This document shows, in pieces, positions 9,099 to 18,433 of a DNA stretch of 64,000 nt. The notes below the pieces were generated by a model that had not been told where the DNA came from, did not search any database, and was given only the letters and a program-made list of their open reading frames with translations. Every line of letters begins with the position of its first letter. The first letter of the stretch is position 1. The position numbers were made by a program, and so were the translations under genes. This DNA is from an uncultured Bacteroidales bacterium (GTDB lineage: Bacteria > Bacteroidota > Bacteroidia > Bacteroidales > UBA932): assembly GCA_949296645.1 (NCBI GenBank), contig CASFPH010000002.1, positions 1 through 64,000 of the forward strand, in the 5' to 3' direction.

Positions 9099-9529
9099 AT
9101 TTTTCCTGTAGAACCGAATCCACCTTCACCCCTTACAGTTTCGCCAAGAACCTCGCATTCTTCCCACTCTACTCTGGTATATCTTGAAACGACCATCTGT
9201 GCAACCCTCTCACCAGGATTAAGCACATACTCCTCCTTTGAAAGATTTACCAGGGCAACCTTTATTTCCCCCCTGTAGTCGGCATCGACGGTTCCAGGAG
9301 CATTTGCCACAGTTATACCGTATTTTGAGGCAAGACCGCTTCTCGGCCTGATCTGCGCCTCATACCCATCCGGTAATTCAATATAAATCCCTGTAGGCAC
9401 CAGGAACCTCTCAAGCGGAGCTATCACGACAGGGGCATCTATAAAGGCTTTCAGATCCATCCCGGCAGACATACCGGTAGCATAAGCAGGCAATTCGAAA
9501 CCTGATTTGTTTACAATTCTGACTTTCAT
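9095..9529 (-). CDS. dut: deoxyuridine 5'-triphosphate nucleotidohydrolase (dUTPase)
   Basis: Hydrolyses dUTP to dUMP, limiting uracil in DNA and feeding thymidylate synthesis. The 144-residue product contains the five trimeric dUTPase motifs: [41 protein letters not shown] and the C-terminal [11 protein letters not shown] that closes over the active site. ATG at 9529 ([10 protein letters not shown]) is preferred to an upstream TTG. It lies between the flippase and murF genes. Confidence 0.95.
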   Translation of the reverse strand: MKVRIVNKSGFELPAYATGMSAGMDLKAFIDAPVVIAPLERFLVPTGIYIELPDGYEAQIRPRSGLASKYGITVANAPGTVDADYRGEIKVALVNLSKEEYVLNPGERVAQMVVSRYTRVEWEECEVLGETVRGEGGFGSTGKI

Positions 9530-9538
9530 ATTCAATAT

Positions 9539-11026
9539 TTACTGTTTTTTCACTATTCGCATAAGCGACAACAAATTTATTTTTTCGACTTTCAAATACA
9601 GACACAGATAGAGTAATATCATGACTGCGTGTACAGGAATTTCAATCCACATGCTCATTTCAGGAAGCAGCAATGAGACAAGAAACACGGCTATTCCGGA
9701 AACTATATAGAAAGAAACCCTCTTCCAGTTATACGGAACCGGATAATATTTCTGTCCGAAATACAGGCTCACGGCAAACATCGATACATAAGAAAGAAGA
9801 TGTCCCCATGCGGAAGCCGTATATGAATACAAAGGCATGAATACGACATTCACCACGGCAGTGACAATAACACCAAGCAATGTTATATATATTGCATAAC
9901 CGGTTTTATCGGCAAGCTTGTACCACATCGAAACATTAAACAGGATTCCGAGGAAAAGATAGGAAAGCAACATCACGGGAAGAATATGCAGACCTGAACG
10001 GAAATCCCTGCCCAAAATAAGTCCTATGATATCCGAGTACAGAACTATCCCAAGAAATATCAGCATACAGAATGCGACAAAATGGTTCATCACCTCCGCA
10101 TATATTTTTCTGGAATCCCTGTCGTTCGCCCTTGCAAAGAAAAACGGTTCCGCTGCAAAGCGGAACATCTGGATGAACAGACTCATTATTACGGACAGTT
10201 TAACTGCAGCCTGATATATTCCAAGTTCAGCCCTCCAGCTTACATCATCAGGCATACAGAAGCGGAACAGGATTCTGTCAAGAAATTCGTTAACCACACC
10301 CGGAAGACCCGCTATCATAAGAGGAAGCGAATACATGAACATATCTTTCAACAGTTTCCTGTCGACATGCAGTCTGATCGATCTGAAATCGGGAATCATG
10401 CATATTACCATCACCACGCAACTAACGAGTATGGCAACTATCGGATAGGAAAAATCAGGAACAGGAGGTATCAGAGATTCCACAAAAGTACCAGGATGCG
10501 AGGCAATCCATCCTGGAAGAAACAAAAACAGGAAAATGTTTGCCGCCGTTTCGGTAATTATCTTCACGGTTTTTATGACAGCAAAGCGCCATGCCCTTCC
10601 TTCATAACGCAATTTCGCAAAAAGTATCGCACAGGAGGAATCCAGAAGCAGGATAAGGCCGACATATGTAACGACCTCGGGATAATCCCCGTATCCAAGA
10701 TACGAGGCTATGTCTCCGGAGAAGACCGTCATCACTGCAAATACCAGGAACGAGAACGAGAACACCGAAGAAAATGCATTTGAAAAGACAGACCTCGGTT
10801 CAGGCCCCTTGTTTGCAAAACGGAAACTTCCCGTCTCCATTCCAAGCGTAAGCACTACCTGAAGTACGGCTATATAGGCCATGAACTCCGTAAGCGAGCC
10901 ATATTGCTCCTGAGACAATATACGTGTATAGAAAGGTACAAAGAAGAAATTTATTATACGTGCCAGAATAGTACTCAACCCGTAGACAGCCGTCTCTCCG
11001 GCAAGTTTTGACAATACGCCGCTCAT
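9539..11026 (-). CDS. polysaccharide flippase (Wzx/MATE-like lipopolysaccharide biosynthesis protein)
   Basis: A multi-pass inner-membrane protein of the polysaccharide-export branch of the MOP superfamily, expected to flip lipid-linked oligosaccharides. The 495-residue sequence has about fourteen hydrophobic helices and the typical opening GETAVYGLSTILARIINFF, followed by PFYTRILSQEQYGSL. It lies nine bases upstream of dut in a minus-strand run. The GT2 gene downstream of murF suggests glycan synthesis, but substrate is unknown. Confidence 0.88.
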   Translation of the reverse strand: MSGVLSKLAGETAVYGLSTILARIINFFFVPFYTRILSQEQYGSLTEFMAYIAVLQVVLTLGMETGSFRFANKGPEPRSVFSNAFSSVFSFSFLVFAVMTVFSGDIASYLGYGDYPEVVTYVGLILLLDSSCAILFAKLRYEGRAWRFAVIKTVKIITETAANIFLFLFLPGWIASHPGTFVESLIPPVPDFSYPIVAILVSCVVMVICMIPDFRSIRLHVDRKLLKDMFMYSLPLMIAGLPGVVNEFLDRILFRFCMPDDVSWRAELGIYQAAVKLSVIMSLFIQMFRFAAEPFFFARANDRDSRKIYAEVMNHFVAFCMLIFLGIVLYSDIIGLILGRDFRSGLHILPVMLLSYLFLGILFNVSMWYKLADKTGYAIYITLLGVIVTAVVNVVFMPLYSYTASAWGHLLSYVSMFAVSLYFGQKYYPVPYNWKRVSFYIVSGIAVFLVSLLLPEMSMWIEIPVHAVMILLYLCLYLKVEKINLLSLMRIVKKQ

Positions 11027-11033
11027 AATGCTA

Positions 11034-13364
11034 TCAATTCTCCAGGAATTTGTTTTTGAACAGAAGGAAACCTATATTGAATTGAGGATACCACTTTATC
11101 CTGGTTCTGTCGTAATAGGAAACGGACATGCTTATAGGGCCTATGGGAGACTGCCATACGGCAGCAGCGTTGCACAACAGCCCCCCTCTGGGAAACAACC
11201 CGCTGTAATCATATGAACCGTTTGCCTGTTCCACAAGCAGTCTGAGAGGCTGGAAATATCCGGCTGTAGTATGGATGTACACGGATCCGGTTATCTTGAA
11301 AACCGGGATCAATGCCAGTCCGGCATAGGTCGATGCCCTGTATGAAGGGATAAATACATTGTCCGCGTGAGGGAAAGGTGCAAACGAAGACCTGTACATG
11401 AGAGAAGACTTGTAATTACCCATGTTTACCTCCGGGGATATCGAAACGTCAAGATTCAGACCGAGTGAAAAGAAACGTGCAATCTGGAAATAGGATTCCG
11501 AACGCAGCCTGAATCTCAGGTCCGAAAAATCCGACCACGACTTTGCAAATTCAGGATCGGAGGTCGTACCGGGAACATGCCTGTAAAGTCCCTTTATATA
11601 TTTCACGCTGAGCGACTGATTGACTCCTGCCGTAGGATACATCGAATAATCAGCCGTTTTCCTTTCCAGACGGAAAGAAGCGGTCCCCGCAAAATAGTCC
11701 GTCCTGTCAGGTATATCGTAAATAGAATAAATATCGTCCGTATAATAATCCGATGCGGAATATCCACCTGATATATTGAACTTCACGATCATATCCCTGT
11801 TTGAAAACAAAGGGGTACCGACCGTAGCGGAAAGATACGTTTCCCTGAGTTTAAGGGTGTTCGAAAGATCGGCCCCGGTAGTGAAAAGTTTATTCGAGAC
11901 ACCGAGGTAATTGAAACCGTGCCCCAGAAACTCAAGCTGATAGAAAGCAAGGGGCTTCACGGAAAAATAATGCTTGAACTCCAGCACCCCACCGGTATAA
12001 TACCTTCCTATATAAAGGCCGGCACCGGCATTCCATTGCGTCCTGTCCGTCTTCGAATAATTCACTCCGACATAACCTTGAGTATACTGCGACGACGAAA
12101 TATTGCCCCCTACGGAAAGACTTATGGGGGAATTCTGATTCGCCCTTACCTTGAGTGTAAATGTGGAATCCGCATTCATCTCCGCCATGGGGAATATCGT
12201 CTTTACCGACTTCGATGCGACAATCCTGTAATACCCGCGTTTCAGAGTAAAAAATGTGAAATTGTCTGGATTCCCTCCGCTCAAAACATTCGCAATCATC
12301 TCTTTCTGCCGTTTGCTCACATCCCCGTCTATGACAATTCCGGAAAAGTTCAGAGGAAGCCATTTTTTCCTGAACTCCAGCCTTTTCTCATAAATTTCCT
12401 TTTCGCTTACCTCCCTGCCTATCCGCCTTTTGAGTTCGGGAATATATTTCAGAGCTTCATTATACCCCTGCATTGCGATTTCATTGACTTTATCGAAATC
12501 CATAAGACCGTAATCATACACATTCTCCTCTATCACTATACCCTTATCCTTCGGGATAAGATAATCGGTGGAAGTCGTAAGCATCGTTTCAATCTGACCG
12601 ACTATATTATCATCCTCGGGAATGGTCTCCTCCCCTCTGACGCACTTGGAACCTATGAGAAAATCCGGATTATAATCCTCTACCATCAGTTCCCACGGAA
12701 AGTTGTTGTAAAATCCTCCATCAAAAAGCAGGGTAGAATCGATGATTATGGGCTTGAAATAAAACGGATAAGTCATCGAAGCCCTGATGGCGGAACCGAG
12801 ATCCCCTGTTTTCGATACATACTCCTTTTTCTTGACAATATCCGCGGACACACAGAAAAACGGAATCATGAGACTGTCGAAATTCCTTCCGGCTGCGGCA
12901 TTGGCCGATGCGAATATCTGTGTTATGGCGAGATCCATGGGATAAGGAGAAACCAGACTTGTCGGAAGGTCGACACCCCACTTGAATTCCCCCTTCTTGT
13001 TTTTACGTGAAAACTGAGCCGTGGCAAAAACAGGCTTAGGTTCTTCCCTGTAAAAATACGTATCGTATTTCACTTCGGGAATTCCCTTGTACCACGACTT
13101 GAATTCCGAGGAATTGAAAAGATACAGCATCTCGTCCGGGGTGAGACCTATAGCATAAAGTCCGCCTATTATTGACCCCATCGATGTACCGCATATATAA
13201 TCTATGGGAATATTGTTTTCCTCGAGAGCCTTGATTACGCCGATATGGGAAAGTCCCTTGGCTCCGCCTCCGCTGAGCACGAGACCTACGGACTGAGCCT
13301 GGAGAAATGCACCGGAAAAGAGCATCATGACAATAAACGACAAAGAGAACCTCCGTATTTGCAT
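11034..13364 (-). CDS. patatin-like phospholipase fused to an outer-membrane beta barrel (PlpD/type Vd-like)
   Basis: An outer-membrane protein with an N-terminal patatin hydrolase and a C-terminal BamA-type barrel, as in type Vd autotransporters. The 776-residue product has a signal peptide (MQIRRFSLSFIVMMLFSGAF), then the oxyanion motif SGGGAKG near residue 32, the nucleophile in GTSMGS, and the catalytic Asp in LLFDGGFYNN. A POTRA-like segment lies around residues 340-400, then an Omp85-like barrel. ATG at 13364 is preferred over an upstream start in the promoter. A TATCTTTG -7 box lies at 13411-13404. Whether the lipase acts on host or self lipids is unknown. Confidence 0.88.
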   Translation of the reverse strand: MQIRRFSLSFIVMMLFSGAFLQAQSVGLVLSGGGAKGLSHIGVIKALEENNIPIDYICGTSMGSIIGGLYAIGLTPDEMLYLFNSSEFKSWYKGIPEVKYDTYFYREEPKPVFATAQFSRKNKKGEFKWGVDLPTSLVSPYPMDLAITQIFASANAAAGRNFDSLMIPFFCVSADIVKKKEYVSKTGDLGSAIRASMTYPFYFKPIIIDSTLLFDGGFYNNFPWELMVEDYNPDFLIGSKCVRGEETIPEDDNIVGQIETMLTTSTDYLIPKDKGIVIEENVYDYGLMDFDKVNEIAMQGYNEALKYIPELKRRIGREVSEKEIYEKRLEFRKKWLPLNFSGIVIDGDVSKRQKEMIANVLSGGNPDNFTFFTLKRGYYRIVASKSVKTIFPMAEMNADSTFTLKVRANQNSPISLSVGGNISSSQYTQGYVGVNYSKTDRTQWNAGAGLYIGRYYTGGVLEFKHYFSVKPLAFYQLEFLGHGFNYLGVSNKLFTTGADLSNTLKLRETYLSATVGTPLFSNRDMIVKFNISGGYSASDYYTDDIYSIYDIPDRTDYFAGTASFRLERKTADYSMYPTAGVNQSLSVKYIKGLYRHVPGTTSDPEFAKSWSDFSDLRFRLRSESYFQIARFFSLGLNLDVSISPEVNMGNYKSSLMYRSSFAPFPHADNVFIPSYRASTYAGLALIPVFKITGSVYIHTTAGYFQPLRLLVEQANGSYDYSGLFPRGGLLCNAAAVWQSPIGPISMSVSYYDRTRIKWYPQFNIGFLLFKNKFLEN

Positions 13365-13403
13365 AATCAGTAAAAAAAAGTTTATTTTGTTATAAAATAT
13401 CTT

Positions 13404-13411
13404 CAAAGATA
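13404..13411 (-). promoter_or_regulatory. -7 box for the patatin gene
   Basis: TATCTTTG on the minus strand, 40 bases before the chosen start, in the 68-base gap to the divergent cyclophilin gene. Confidence 0.5.
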
Positions 13412-13432
13412 GCAATTTTAACAACAACAGAT

Positions 13433-14116
13433 ATGAAAACGGGCAATAAAACTTTGATATGTCTGCTATGCGCTGCAGCCATATTTTCAGGATGTAACAA
13501 TTCGGGAAAAAAGAACGAAGAAAAAAATGCGGTAACGGAGCAGAAAACGGAAACGGCAGCCAAACCTGAAATCAAAAAGGCATTCGATCCTGCCACAGTT
13601 GGAGAAGAACCGGTATTCGTCATAAAGACCACGAAAGGAGATATAAAGATCAAACTATATAAGGAAACTCCACTGCACAGGGACAATTTCGTAAAACTTG
13701 CATCGGAAAGATTCTATGACGGAATACTTCTGCACAGAGTAATCGGAGGATTCATGATACAGATGGGAGATCCGCTTACCAAAGACCCTTCAGTACCAGC
13801 GACGAAATACGGCACCGGCGGTCCGGGCTATAACATCAAAGCAGAAATACTGCCCCAGTTCAAACATAAGAAAGGCGCCGTAGCGGCAGCAAGAAAAGGC
13901 GACAAGACCAATCCGGAAAAGGAATCATCGGGTTCACAGTTCTATATCGTACAAAATGCAGAAGTATGTTCCAGCCTTGACGGCAACTACACGATATTCG
14001 GAGAAACCCTGGAAGGATTTGACATCATAGACAGCATAGCGAACGTAAAGACAAACGAACGCGACCAGCCGATAGAACCTATCAAAATCATATCAATATT
14101 GCCGGAGGCAGAATAG
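13433..14116 (+). CDS. cyclophilin-type peptidyl-prolyl cis-trans isomerase lipoprotein
   Basis: A periplasmic or membrane-anchored proline isomerase assisting folding of exported proteins. The 227-residue product has a lipoprotein signal ending IFSGC, a charged linker (residues 22-60), then a cyclophilin domain with NFVKLASERFYDGILLHRVI, FMIQMGDP and GSQFYIV. ATG at 13433 gives the signal peptide directly. It is divergent from the patatin gene and ends two bases before the nitroreductase ATG, so the two form an operon. Confidence 0.93.
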   Translation: MKTGNKTLICLLCAAAIFSGCNNSGKKNEEKNAVTEQKTETAAKPEIKKAFDPATVGEEPVFVIKTTKGDIKIKLYKETPLHRDNFVKLASERFYDGILLHRVIGGFMIQMGDPLTKDPSVPATKYGTGGPGYNIKAEILPQFKHKKGAVAAARKGDKTNPEKESSGSQFYIVQNAEVCSSLDGNYTIFGETLEGFDIIDSIANVKTNERDQPIEPIKIISILPEAE

Positions 14117-14118
14117 AA

Positions 14119-14697
14119 ATGGACTTTGCTGAACTCGTAAAAAGAAACAGGAGCTACCGTAGATTCGACCAATCGAGGAAAGTCTCCGACGAAGAGCTGC
14201 TCATGATGATTGAGGCGGCAAGAATGACCCCTTCCTCAAGAAACATCCAACCGGTAAGATACATACTGTGCAATGACGAAAGCACGAACATGAAGATATT
14301 TCCCAATCTCGCATGGGCAGGATATCTGACCGACTGGGACGGACCGGAAGAAGGCGAAAGGCCGGCGGCATATATCATCCAGCTATACGACAGAACATAC
14401 CAGGGCAACTTCACATTTGATGCTGGTGTAACGGCACAGACCATACTTCTGCAGGCAGCCGAATGCGGTCTTGGAGGATGCATAATCGCCTCTGCAAAAA
14501 GGGAGAATCTTGCAAGGATTCTCGATATAGATACATCCGCTTACGAAATAGCATACGTAATTGCCATCGGGAAACCTGCAGAAAAAGTAGTCCTTGAAGA
14601 AATGAAAGACAACAATTACAAATACTGGAGAGACACGGAAGGTACGCATCATGTCCCTAAACGTGAAATTTCGCAGCTTATTGTAAAAAAAATATAA
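14119..14697 (+). CDS. nitroreductase family protein
   Basis: An FMN-dependent NAD(P)H oxidoreductase of the nitroreductase superfamily; substrate unknown. The 192-residue product opens with the FMN-binding RNRSYRRFDQSRKVS and continues with AARMTPSSRNIQPVRYILC. AAECGLGGCIIASAKRENLA and YVIAIGKPAEKVVLE complete the core. It follows the cyclophilin gene by two bases and is closed by a terminator at 14797-14835. Confidence 0.9.
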   Translation: MDFAELVKRNRSYRRFDQSRKVSDEELLMMIEAARMTPSSRNIQPVRYILCNDESTNMKIFPNLAWAGYLTDWDGPEEGERPAAYIIQLYDRTYQGNFTFDAGVTAQTILLQAAECGLGGCIIASAKRENLARILDIDTSAYEIAYVIAIGKPAEKVVLEEMKDNNYKYWRDTEGTHHVPKREISQLIVKKI

Positions 14698-14796
14698 AAT
14701 TTTTATAAAATCACCGAACTTGATCTATTCGTGGCACGGTGTTTGCAACATCTTAAGGCAAATAGTTTTTTCATAGGTTAAGTTTTAGGTTAATAG

Positions 14797-14835
14797 AAAG
14801 GGTGCAATAGTTCTTATTGCTCCTTTTCTTTTTTT
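14797..14835 (+). terminator. intrinsic terminator behind the nitroreductase gene
   Basis: AAAGGG-GCAATA pairs with TATTGC-CCTTT across one T-T mismatch, followed by CTTTTTTTT. The T tract runs directly into the rpsP promoter. Confidence 0.75.
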
Positions 14836-14863
14836 TGTTTTTATCAAAAAGTCATTATCTTTG
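14834..14863 (+). promoter_or_regulatory. promoter of rpsP-rimM
   Basis: TTTG at 14834-14837, 18 bases, then TATCTTTG at 14856-14863. The -33 box overlaps the T tract of the upstream terminator. Confidence 0.75.
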
Positions 14864-14925
14864 CACACCTTTTCTCGTGAAGATTAGGAAGTTTAACATT
14901 TTTAACTTTAAAAACATCAGACAAA

Positions 14926-15498
14926 ATGGCTGTAAAAATTCGTTTGGCTCGTCATGGAAAGAAAAACAATGCCTATTTCCATATTGTAGTAGCCGATAGC
15001 CGCGCACCAAGAGACGGTCGCTTTATTGAACTTATCGGATCTTACAATCCGAACACCAATCCTGCAAGTATCACCCTCGACAGTGAAAAAGCGCTGGAAT
15101 GGATAGCAAAAGGCGCCCAGCCTACCGATACGTGCCGCCGCATACTCTCATATAAAGGAGTACTGCTGAAAAAGCACCTTCTGGAAGGAGTAAAGAAAGG
15201 AGCGCTTACTCAGGAACAGGCCGATGCAAAATTCAATGCATGGGTAGCTGAAAAGGAATCCAAAATCAACGCAGCAAAAACTGCACAGATTAAGGGCAAA
15301 CAGGAAAGGCAGAAAGCCGCACTTGCCGAAGAGACAAAAGTAAAAGAAGCAAAAGCGGAAATCGTAGCCAAGAAAAAAGCTGAAGAAGCAGCAAAAGCCG
15401 CAGAAGCCGCTGCTGCCGCACAGGCTGAAGCAGAAGCTGCAGCTCAGGCACAGGCCGAAGCAGAAGCTGCCGTTTCAGAACCGGCAACCGAAGCCTGA
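14926..15498 (+). CDS. rpsP: 30S ribosomal protein bS16 with long C-terminal extension
   Basis: A small-subunit assembly protein. The first 85 residues are a normal bS16 ([40 protein letters not shown]). The protein is 190 residues, about twice the usual bacterial length, because of a lysine-rich then Ala/Glu/Gln-rich low-complexity tail (from about residue 105), a known tendency in Bacteroidota. The start is A-rich without Shine-Dalgarno. It precedes rimM, whose product helps assemble the 30S head. Confidence 0.96.
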   Translation: MAVKIRLARHGKKNNAYFHIVVADSRAPRDGRFIELIGSYNPNTNPASITLDSEKALEWIAKGAQPTDTCRRILSYKGVLLKKHLLEGVKKGALTQEQADAKFNAWVAEKESKINAAKTAQIKGKQERQKAALAEETKVKEAKAEIVAKKKAEEAAKAAEAAAAAQAEAEAAAQAQAEAEAAVSEPATEA

Positions 15499-15503
15499 CT
15501 GTG

Positions 15504-16025
15504 ATGAAGAAGGCAATAGAAATACCTGAGCTATTGCATTCCATTGCGAAAATCATAAAGCCGTATGGAACGGACGGAAGTCTTGTTATAAGACTGTACA
15601 ATTGTGAACATACGGATTTGCCAAAAGAAGAACCGGTATATGTCAGAATTGACGGACTGCCGGTTCCTTTTTTAATTGAAGACATCAGAAAAAAGGGCGA
15701 GACTCAAGCCATAATAAAACTCGCGCCGGACTGCAGCAACTTCATAGAGCAAATGGAAGGCAACGATCTGCTGATTGCATACGACAACAGGGAATATGAC
15801 GGGGAAAGCATCAGCCCTGAACTGCTTGTAGGATTTCAGCTGACAGAACCGGACGGGAAACCGGCAGGTACAATCATATCATTTCTCAACATACCTGGAA
15901 ATCCGTGCATAGAAGTTGAAGACAACGGTGATACATACATTGTTCCGCTGGCAGAAGAACTCATAAGGGAATTCAAACCGGAAAAACAGGAACTCGTAAT
16001 GGAACTGCCGTCCGGTCTGAAATGA
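15504..16025 (+). CDS. rimM: ribosome maturation factor RimM
   Basis: Assists 30S subunit assembly near uS19. The 173-residue product has the N-terminal KIIKPYGTDGSLVIRLY (equivalent to the GxHGxxGxV segment), PFLIEDIRKKG, and a C-terminal PRC-barrel-like half ending DTYIVPLAEELIREF. ATG at 15504 is chosen; a GTG directly before it is the alternative. It is five bases after rpsP, the common rpsP-rimM arrangement. Confidence 0.9.
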   Translation: MKKAIEIPELLHSIAKIIKPYGTDGSLVIRLYNCEHTDLPKEEPVYVRIDGLPVPFLIEDIRKKGETQAIIKLAPDCSNFIEQMEGNDLLIAYDNREYDGESISPELLVGFQLTEPDGKPAGTIISFLNIPGNPCIEVEDNGDTYIVPLAEELIREFKPEKQELVMELPSGLK

Positions 16026-16036
16026 CATTAAGGCGA

Positions 16037-17407
16037 TTACTCAAGCGATGAAAGAAGTTCTCTGACCTTGTCTATTTTCTCCTTCAGAATTCCAGAATCG
16101 GAGGCTTCAGCTATAAACCGGAGATAAGGTTCGGTATTGGAAGGCCTTATATTGAACCACCAGTTGTCGAACTCAACCCGGTAACCGTCAAAATCATATT
16201 CCGCCACCGGTTTCTCCAATGAAACGAAATAGCTGCGGACAAGATCCATGGCCTCTTTTTTCTTCCCGATCCTGAAATTGATTTCCCCTGAGTTCTCATA
16301 CTTTTTTATTCCGGATATAAGTTCCGAAACAGTCACACCTTTTCTTTTGAAATCGGCAACAACATTGAGAATCAGGATTGAAGCAAGAATGCCGCTGTCA
16401 GAATAAAAGAAATCTTTGAAATAGTAATGCCCGGCCAGTTCACCGCCGAACAGACCGTCCAGTTCCCTTAACCTGCGTGCCGCAAATGCCCTTCCTACCT
16501 TCCACGTCCGGACATCCGCACCCATAGGCTCAAGGTACTCCTTCACCGACTTGGAACTCCTTATATCCTGAAGGACTATGGTCTTTTCCGTATTTCCTTT
16601 CAGGAAATAATGTCCGAGCAAAGCTATCATAAGATCAGGCGATATGAATACGGCATTCTCGTCCACGAACATTACCCTGTCCGCATCACCGTCATATATC
16701 ACCCCTATGTCGCATTTCTCCTTTACAACCAGATTCTGCAGACCTATGATATTCTCTGCAACAAGGGGATTCGCTTCATGATTGGGAAACGTACCGTCCA
16801 GTTCGTCACATATATAATGCGGTTCTTTCCCGAAAATATCCTTCACCAGCAAGGCAGCCATACCGTTGGAAAGATCCATGGCAATATTGAGCCCTGACAG
16901 GTCGGCCTTATAACCAGACAGAAAAGAAAGATATTTTTCCTTCACATCCAAAGGAAGCACCTTTCCCCTGCTGCCGGCTGCACGCAAGGGCTTTCCCTCC
17001 TTTATCCATTGCTCTATTGTAGAGAGACCGTTTTCATACCCGACAGGCAACGCATTTCTGGCAGACACCTTCATTCCGTTATACTCTTTAGGATTATGAG
17101 ACGCCGTAATCTGTACTGAACAGTCAAAATCGTATACAGCTGTTGCATAATACACCATCGGAGTTGTCGCCAGCCCCATATCATAAACGTCAGCACCTGC
17201 ATCTGTTATTCCGGCCACCAAAGCATCATGTATCTCCGGAGAGGAAATTCTGGCATCCCGCCCTACAAGTATCCTGTCACACTTCATCAGTTCAGGCAGG
17301 AAATTGCCTATTTTGTAGGATGTATCCCTGTCAAAATCGACATTATACACACCTCTTATATCATATGCATGAAAAGCGCCCATTTCAACACGTTTTGAGT
17401 TATCCAA
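16037..17407 (-). CDS. phosphomannomutase/phosphoglucomutase
   Basis: Interconverts hexose 1- and 6-phosphates, supplying sugar nucleotides for surface glycans. The 456-residue alpha-D-phosphohexomutase has AYDIRGVYN near residue 14, the phosphoserine loop ITASHNPKEYNG near 100, the metal loop DGDADR near 239, and the phosphate-binding RPSNTEPYLRFIAEA near the C terminus. All four active-site loops are intact. It starts one base after the def stop codon, in a def-first run on the minus strand. Sugar preference (mannose or glucose) cannot be read. Confidence 0.93.
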   Translation of the reverse strand: MDNSKRVEMGAFHAYDIRGVYNVDFDRDTSYKIGNFLPELMKCDRILVGRDARISSPEIHDALVAGITDAGADVYDMGLATTPMVYYATAVYDFDCSVQITASHNPKEYNGMKVSARNALPVGYENGLSTIEQWIKEGKPLRAAGSRGKVLPLDVKEKYLSFLSGYKADLSGLNIAMDLSNGMAALLVKDIFGKEPHYICDELDGTFPNHEANPLVAENIIGLQNLVVKEKCDIGVIYDGDADRVMFVDENAVFISPDLMIALLGHYFLKGNTEKTIVLQDIRSSKSVKEYLEPMGADVRTWKVGRAFAARRLRELDGLFGGELAGHYYFKDFFYSDSGILASILILNVVADFKRKGVTVSELISGIKKYENSGEINFRIGKKKEAMDLVRSYFVSLEKPVAEYDFDGYRVEFDNWWFNIRPSNTEPYLRFIAEASDSGILKEKIDKVRELLSSLE

Positions 17408-17408
17408 C

Positions 17409-17963
17409 TTATTTTATTCTGTATGTCGTTCTTGCCTTTCCTTTTGCAATCCCGGAAAGTTTGGACTGCATCATTTTCCTTCTTATGGGAGCAACCCTGT
17501 CCACGAACATATATCCGTCAAGATGATCCATTTCGTGCTGGACAATCCTGCAGCCGAACCCTTCAAACACTTTGTCCTGCTCTGCAAAATTCTCGTCAAG
17601 GAACCTCACGCGTATTCTGGCCGGTCTTTTGACTTCCGCGTTAATACCAGGGACACTGAGACAGCCTTCGGAATACACTGCCGTTTCCTCACTTTCCTCA
17701 ACCAGCACCGGATTTATCATTGCGAAACGGAAACCTTCCAGTTCCGGCATATCTTCCGCCAGATCCGAACCGTCAACAACCAGGAGTCTGATAGACTTCC
17801 CTATCTGCGGAGCAGCGAGTCCCACGCCTTCGGCACAGGACATGGTTTCGAACATATCGTCTACAAGAGACTTGATCTCTCCCTTTGTTTCATCGGTAAC
17901 CACCACTTCAGATGCCTTTTCCCTGAGCACCTGCGCTCCATACACGTAAATTGGCAATTTCAT
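17409..17963 (-). CDS. def: peptide deformylase
   Basis: Removes the formyl group from nascent N-terminal methionine. The 184-residue product has all three motifs: GVGLAAPQIG (residues 46-55), EGCLSVPG with the metal-binding Cys, and QHEMDHLDG with HExxH. Its stop is followed after one base by the phosphohexomutase start. It lies 29 bases downstream of ruvX, so ruvX-def-mutase may be co-transcribed. Confidence 0.97.
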   Translation of the reverse strand: MKLPIYVYGAQVLREKASEVVVTDETKGEIKSLVDDMFETMSCAEGVGLAAPQIGKSIRLLVVDGSDLAEDMPELEGFRFAMINPVLVEESEETAVYSEGCLSVPGINAEVKRPARIRVRFLDENFAEQDKVFEGFGCRIVQHEMDHLDGYMFVDRVAPIRRKMMQSKLSGIAKGKARTTYRIK

Positions 17964-17992
17964 ATGTATATTCTTTTAATTTCAAATCATTA

Positions 17993-18409
17993 TCATCTGA
18001 CAGACCTGTCCATATATGTCTGCAAAATCAGGGCCGCACTTACCTTGTCTACATTTTCCTTATGCCTGCGGTCCGATTTCTTCATTCCCCCGTCTATCAT
18101 GGCACGCATTGCAAGCCGGGATGTAAACCTCTCGTCTTCAAGCACCACCGGGATATCCGGAAAAGCCTTTTTCAATTTTACAAGAAATTTGTCCACATCC
18201 GCAGCGGCTTCAGCCGGTCTGTTGTCAAGATTCATGGGATAACCTACCACAAACTTTTCCACAGGGATTTTTTGGGTATAACTTTTGAGATAATCTATTA
18301 TATTTGCAGCAGGTACGGTATCGAGGGAGGAAGCGAATATCCCCAACGGATCGCTTACCGCAAGTCCTACCCTTTTCCTGCCATAATCTATACCAATTAG
18401 TCTGTCCAT
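17993..18409 (-). CDS. ruvX: YqgF/RuvX family Holliday-junction resolvase-like nuclease
   Basis: An RNase H-fold protein linked to 16S/pre-rRNA 5' processing and to resolvase-like activity. The 138-residue product shows IGIDYGRKRVGLAVSDPLG at the N terminus, VVGYPMNLDNRP, and the C-terminal DERFTSRLA and KVSAALILQTYMD blocks with conserved acidic residues. A TAATTTTG -7 box (18421-18414) lies only five bases before the ATG, implying a leaderless or nearly leaderless mRNA. Confidence 0.93.
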   Translation of the reverse strand: MDRLIGIDYGRKRVGLAVSDPLGIFASSLDTVPAANIIDYLKSYTQKIPVEKFVVGYPMNLDNRPAEAAADVDKFLVKLKKAFPDIPVVLEDERFTSRLAMRAMIDGGMKKSDRRHKENVDKVSAALILQTYMDRSVR

Positions 18410-18413
18410 GATG

Positions 18414-18421
18414 CAAAATTA
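18414..18421 (-). promoter_or_regulatory. -7 box immediately before ruvX
   Basis: TAATTTTG matches TAnnTTTG on the minus strand; the ATG is at 18409. Confidence 0.4.
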
Positions 18422-18433
18422 ACTTTTTATTGT

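Noticed and set aside
11919-13010. A 363-codon plus-strand frame antisense to the patatin gene
   Set aside because: Its translation is low quality (rich in Ile, Arg, His, Tyr) and the opposite strand encodes a clear patatin-barrel protein with catalytic motifs.
13433-14697. Cyclophilin-nitroreductase as a special stress module
   Set aside because: Only a two-gene operon by spacing; I see no further evidence of joint function.
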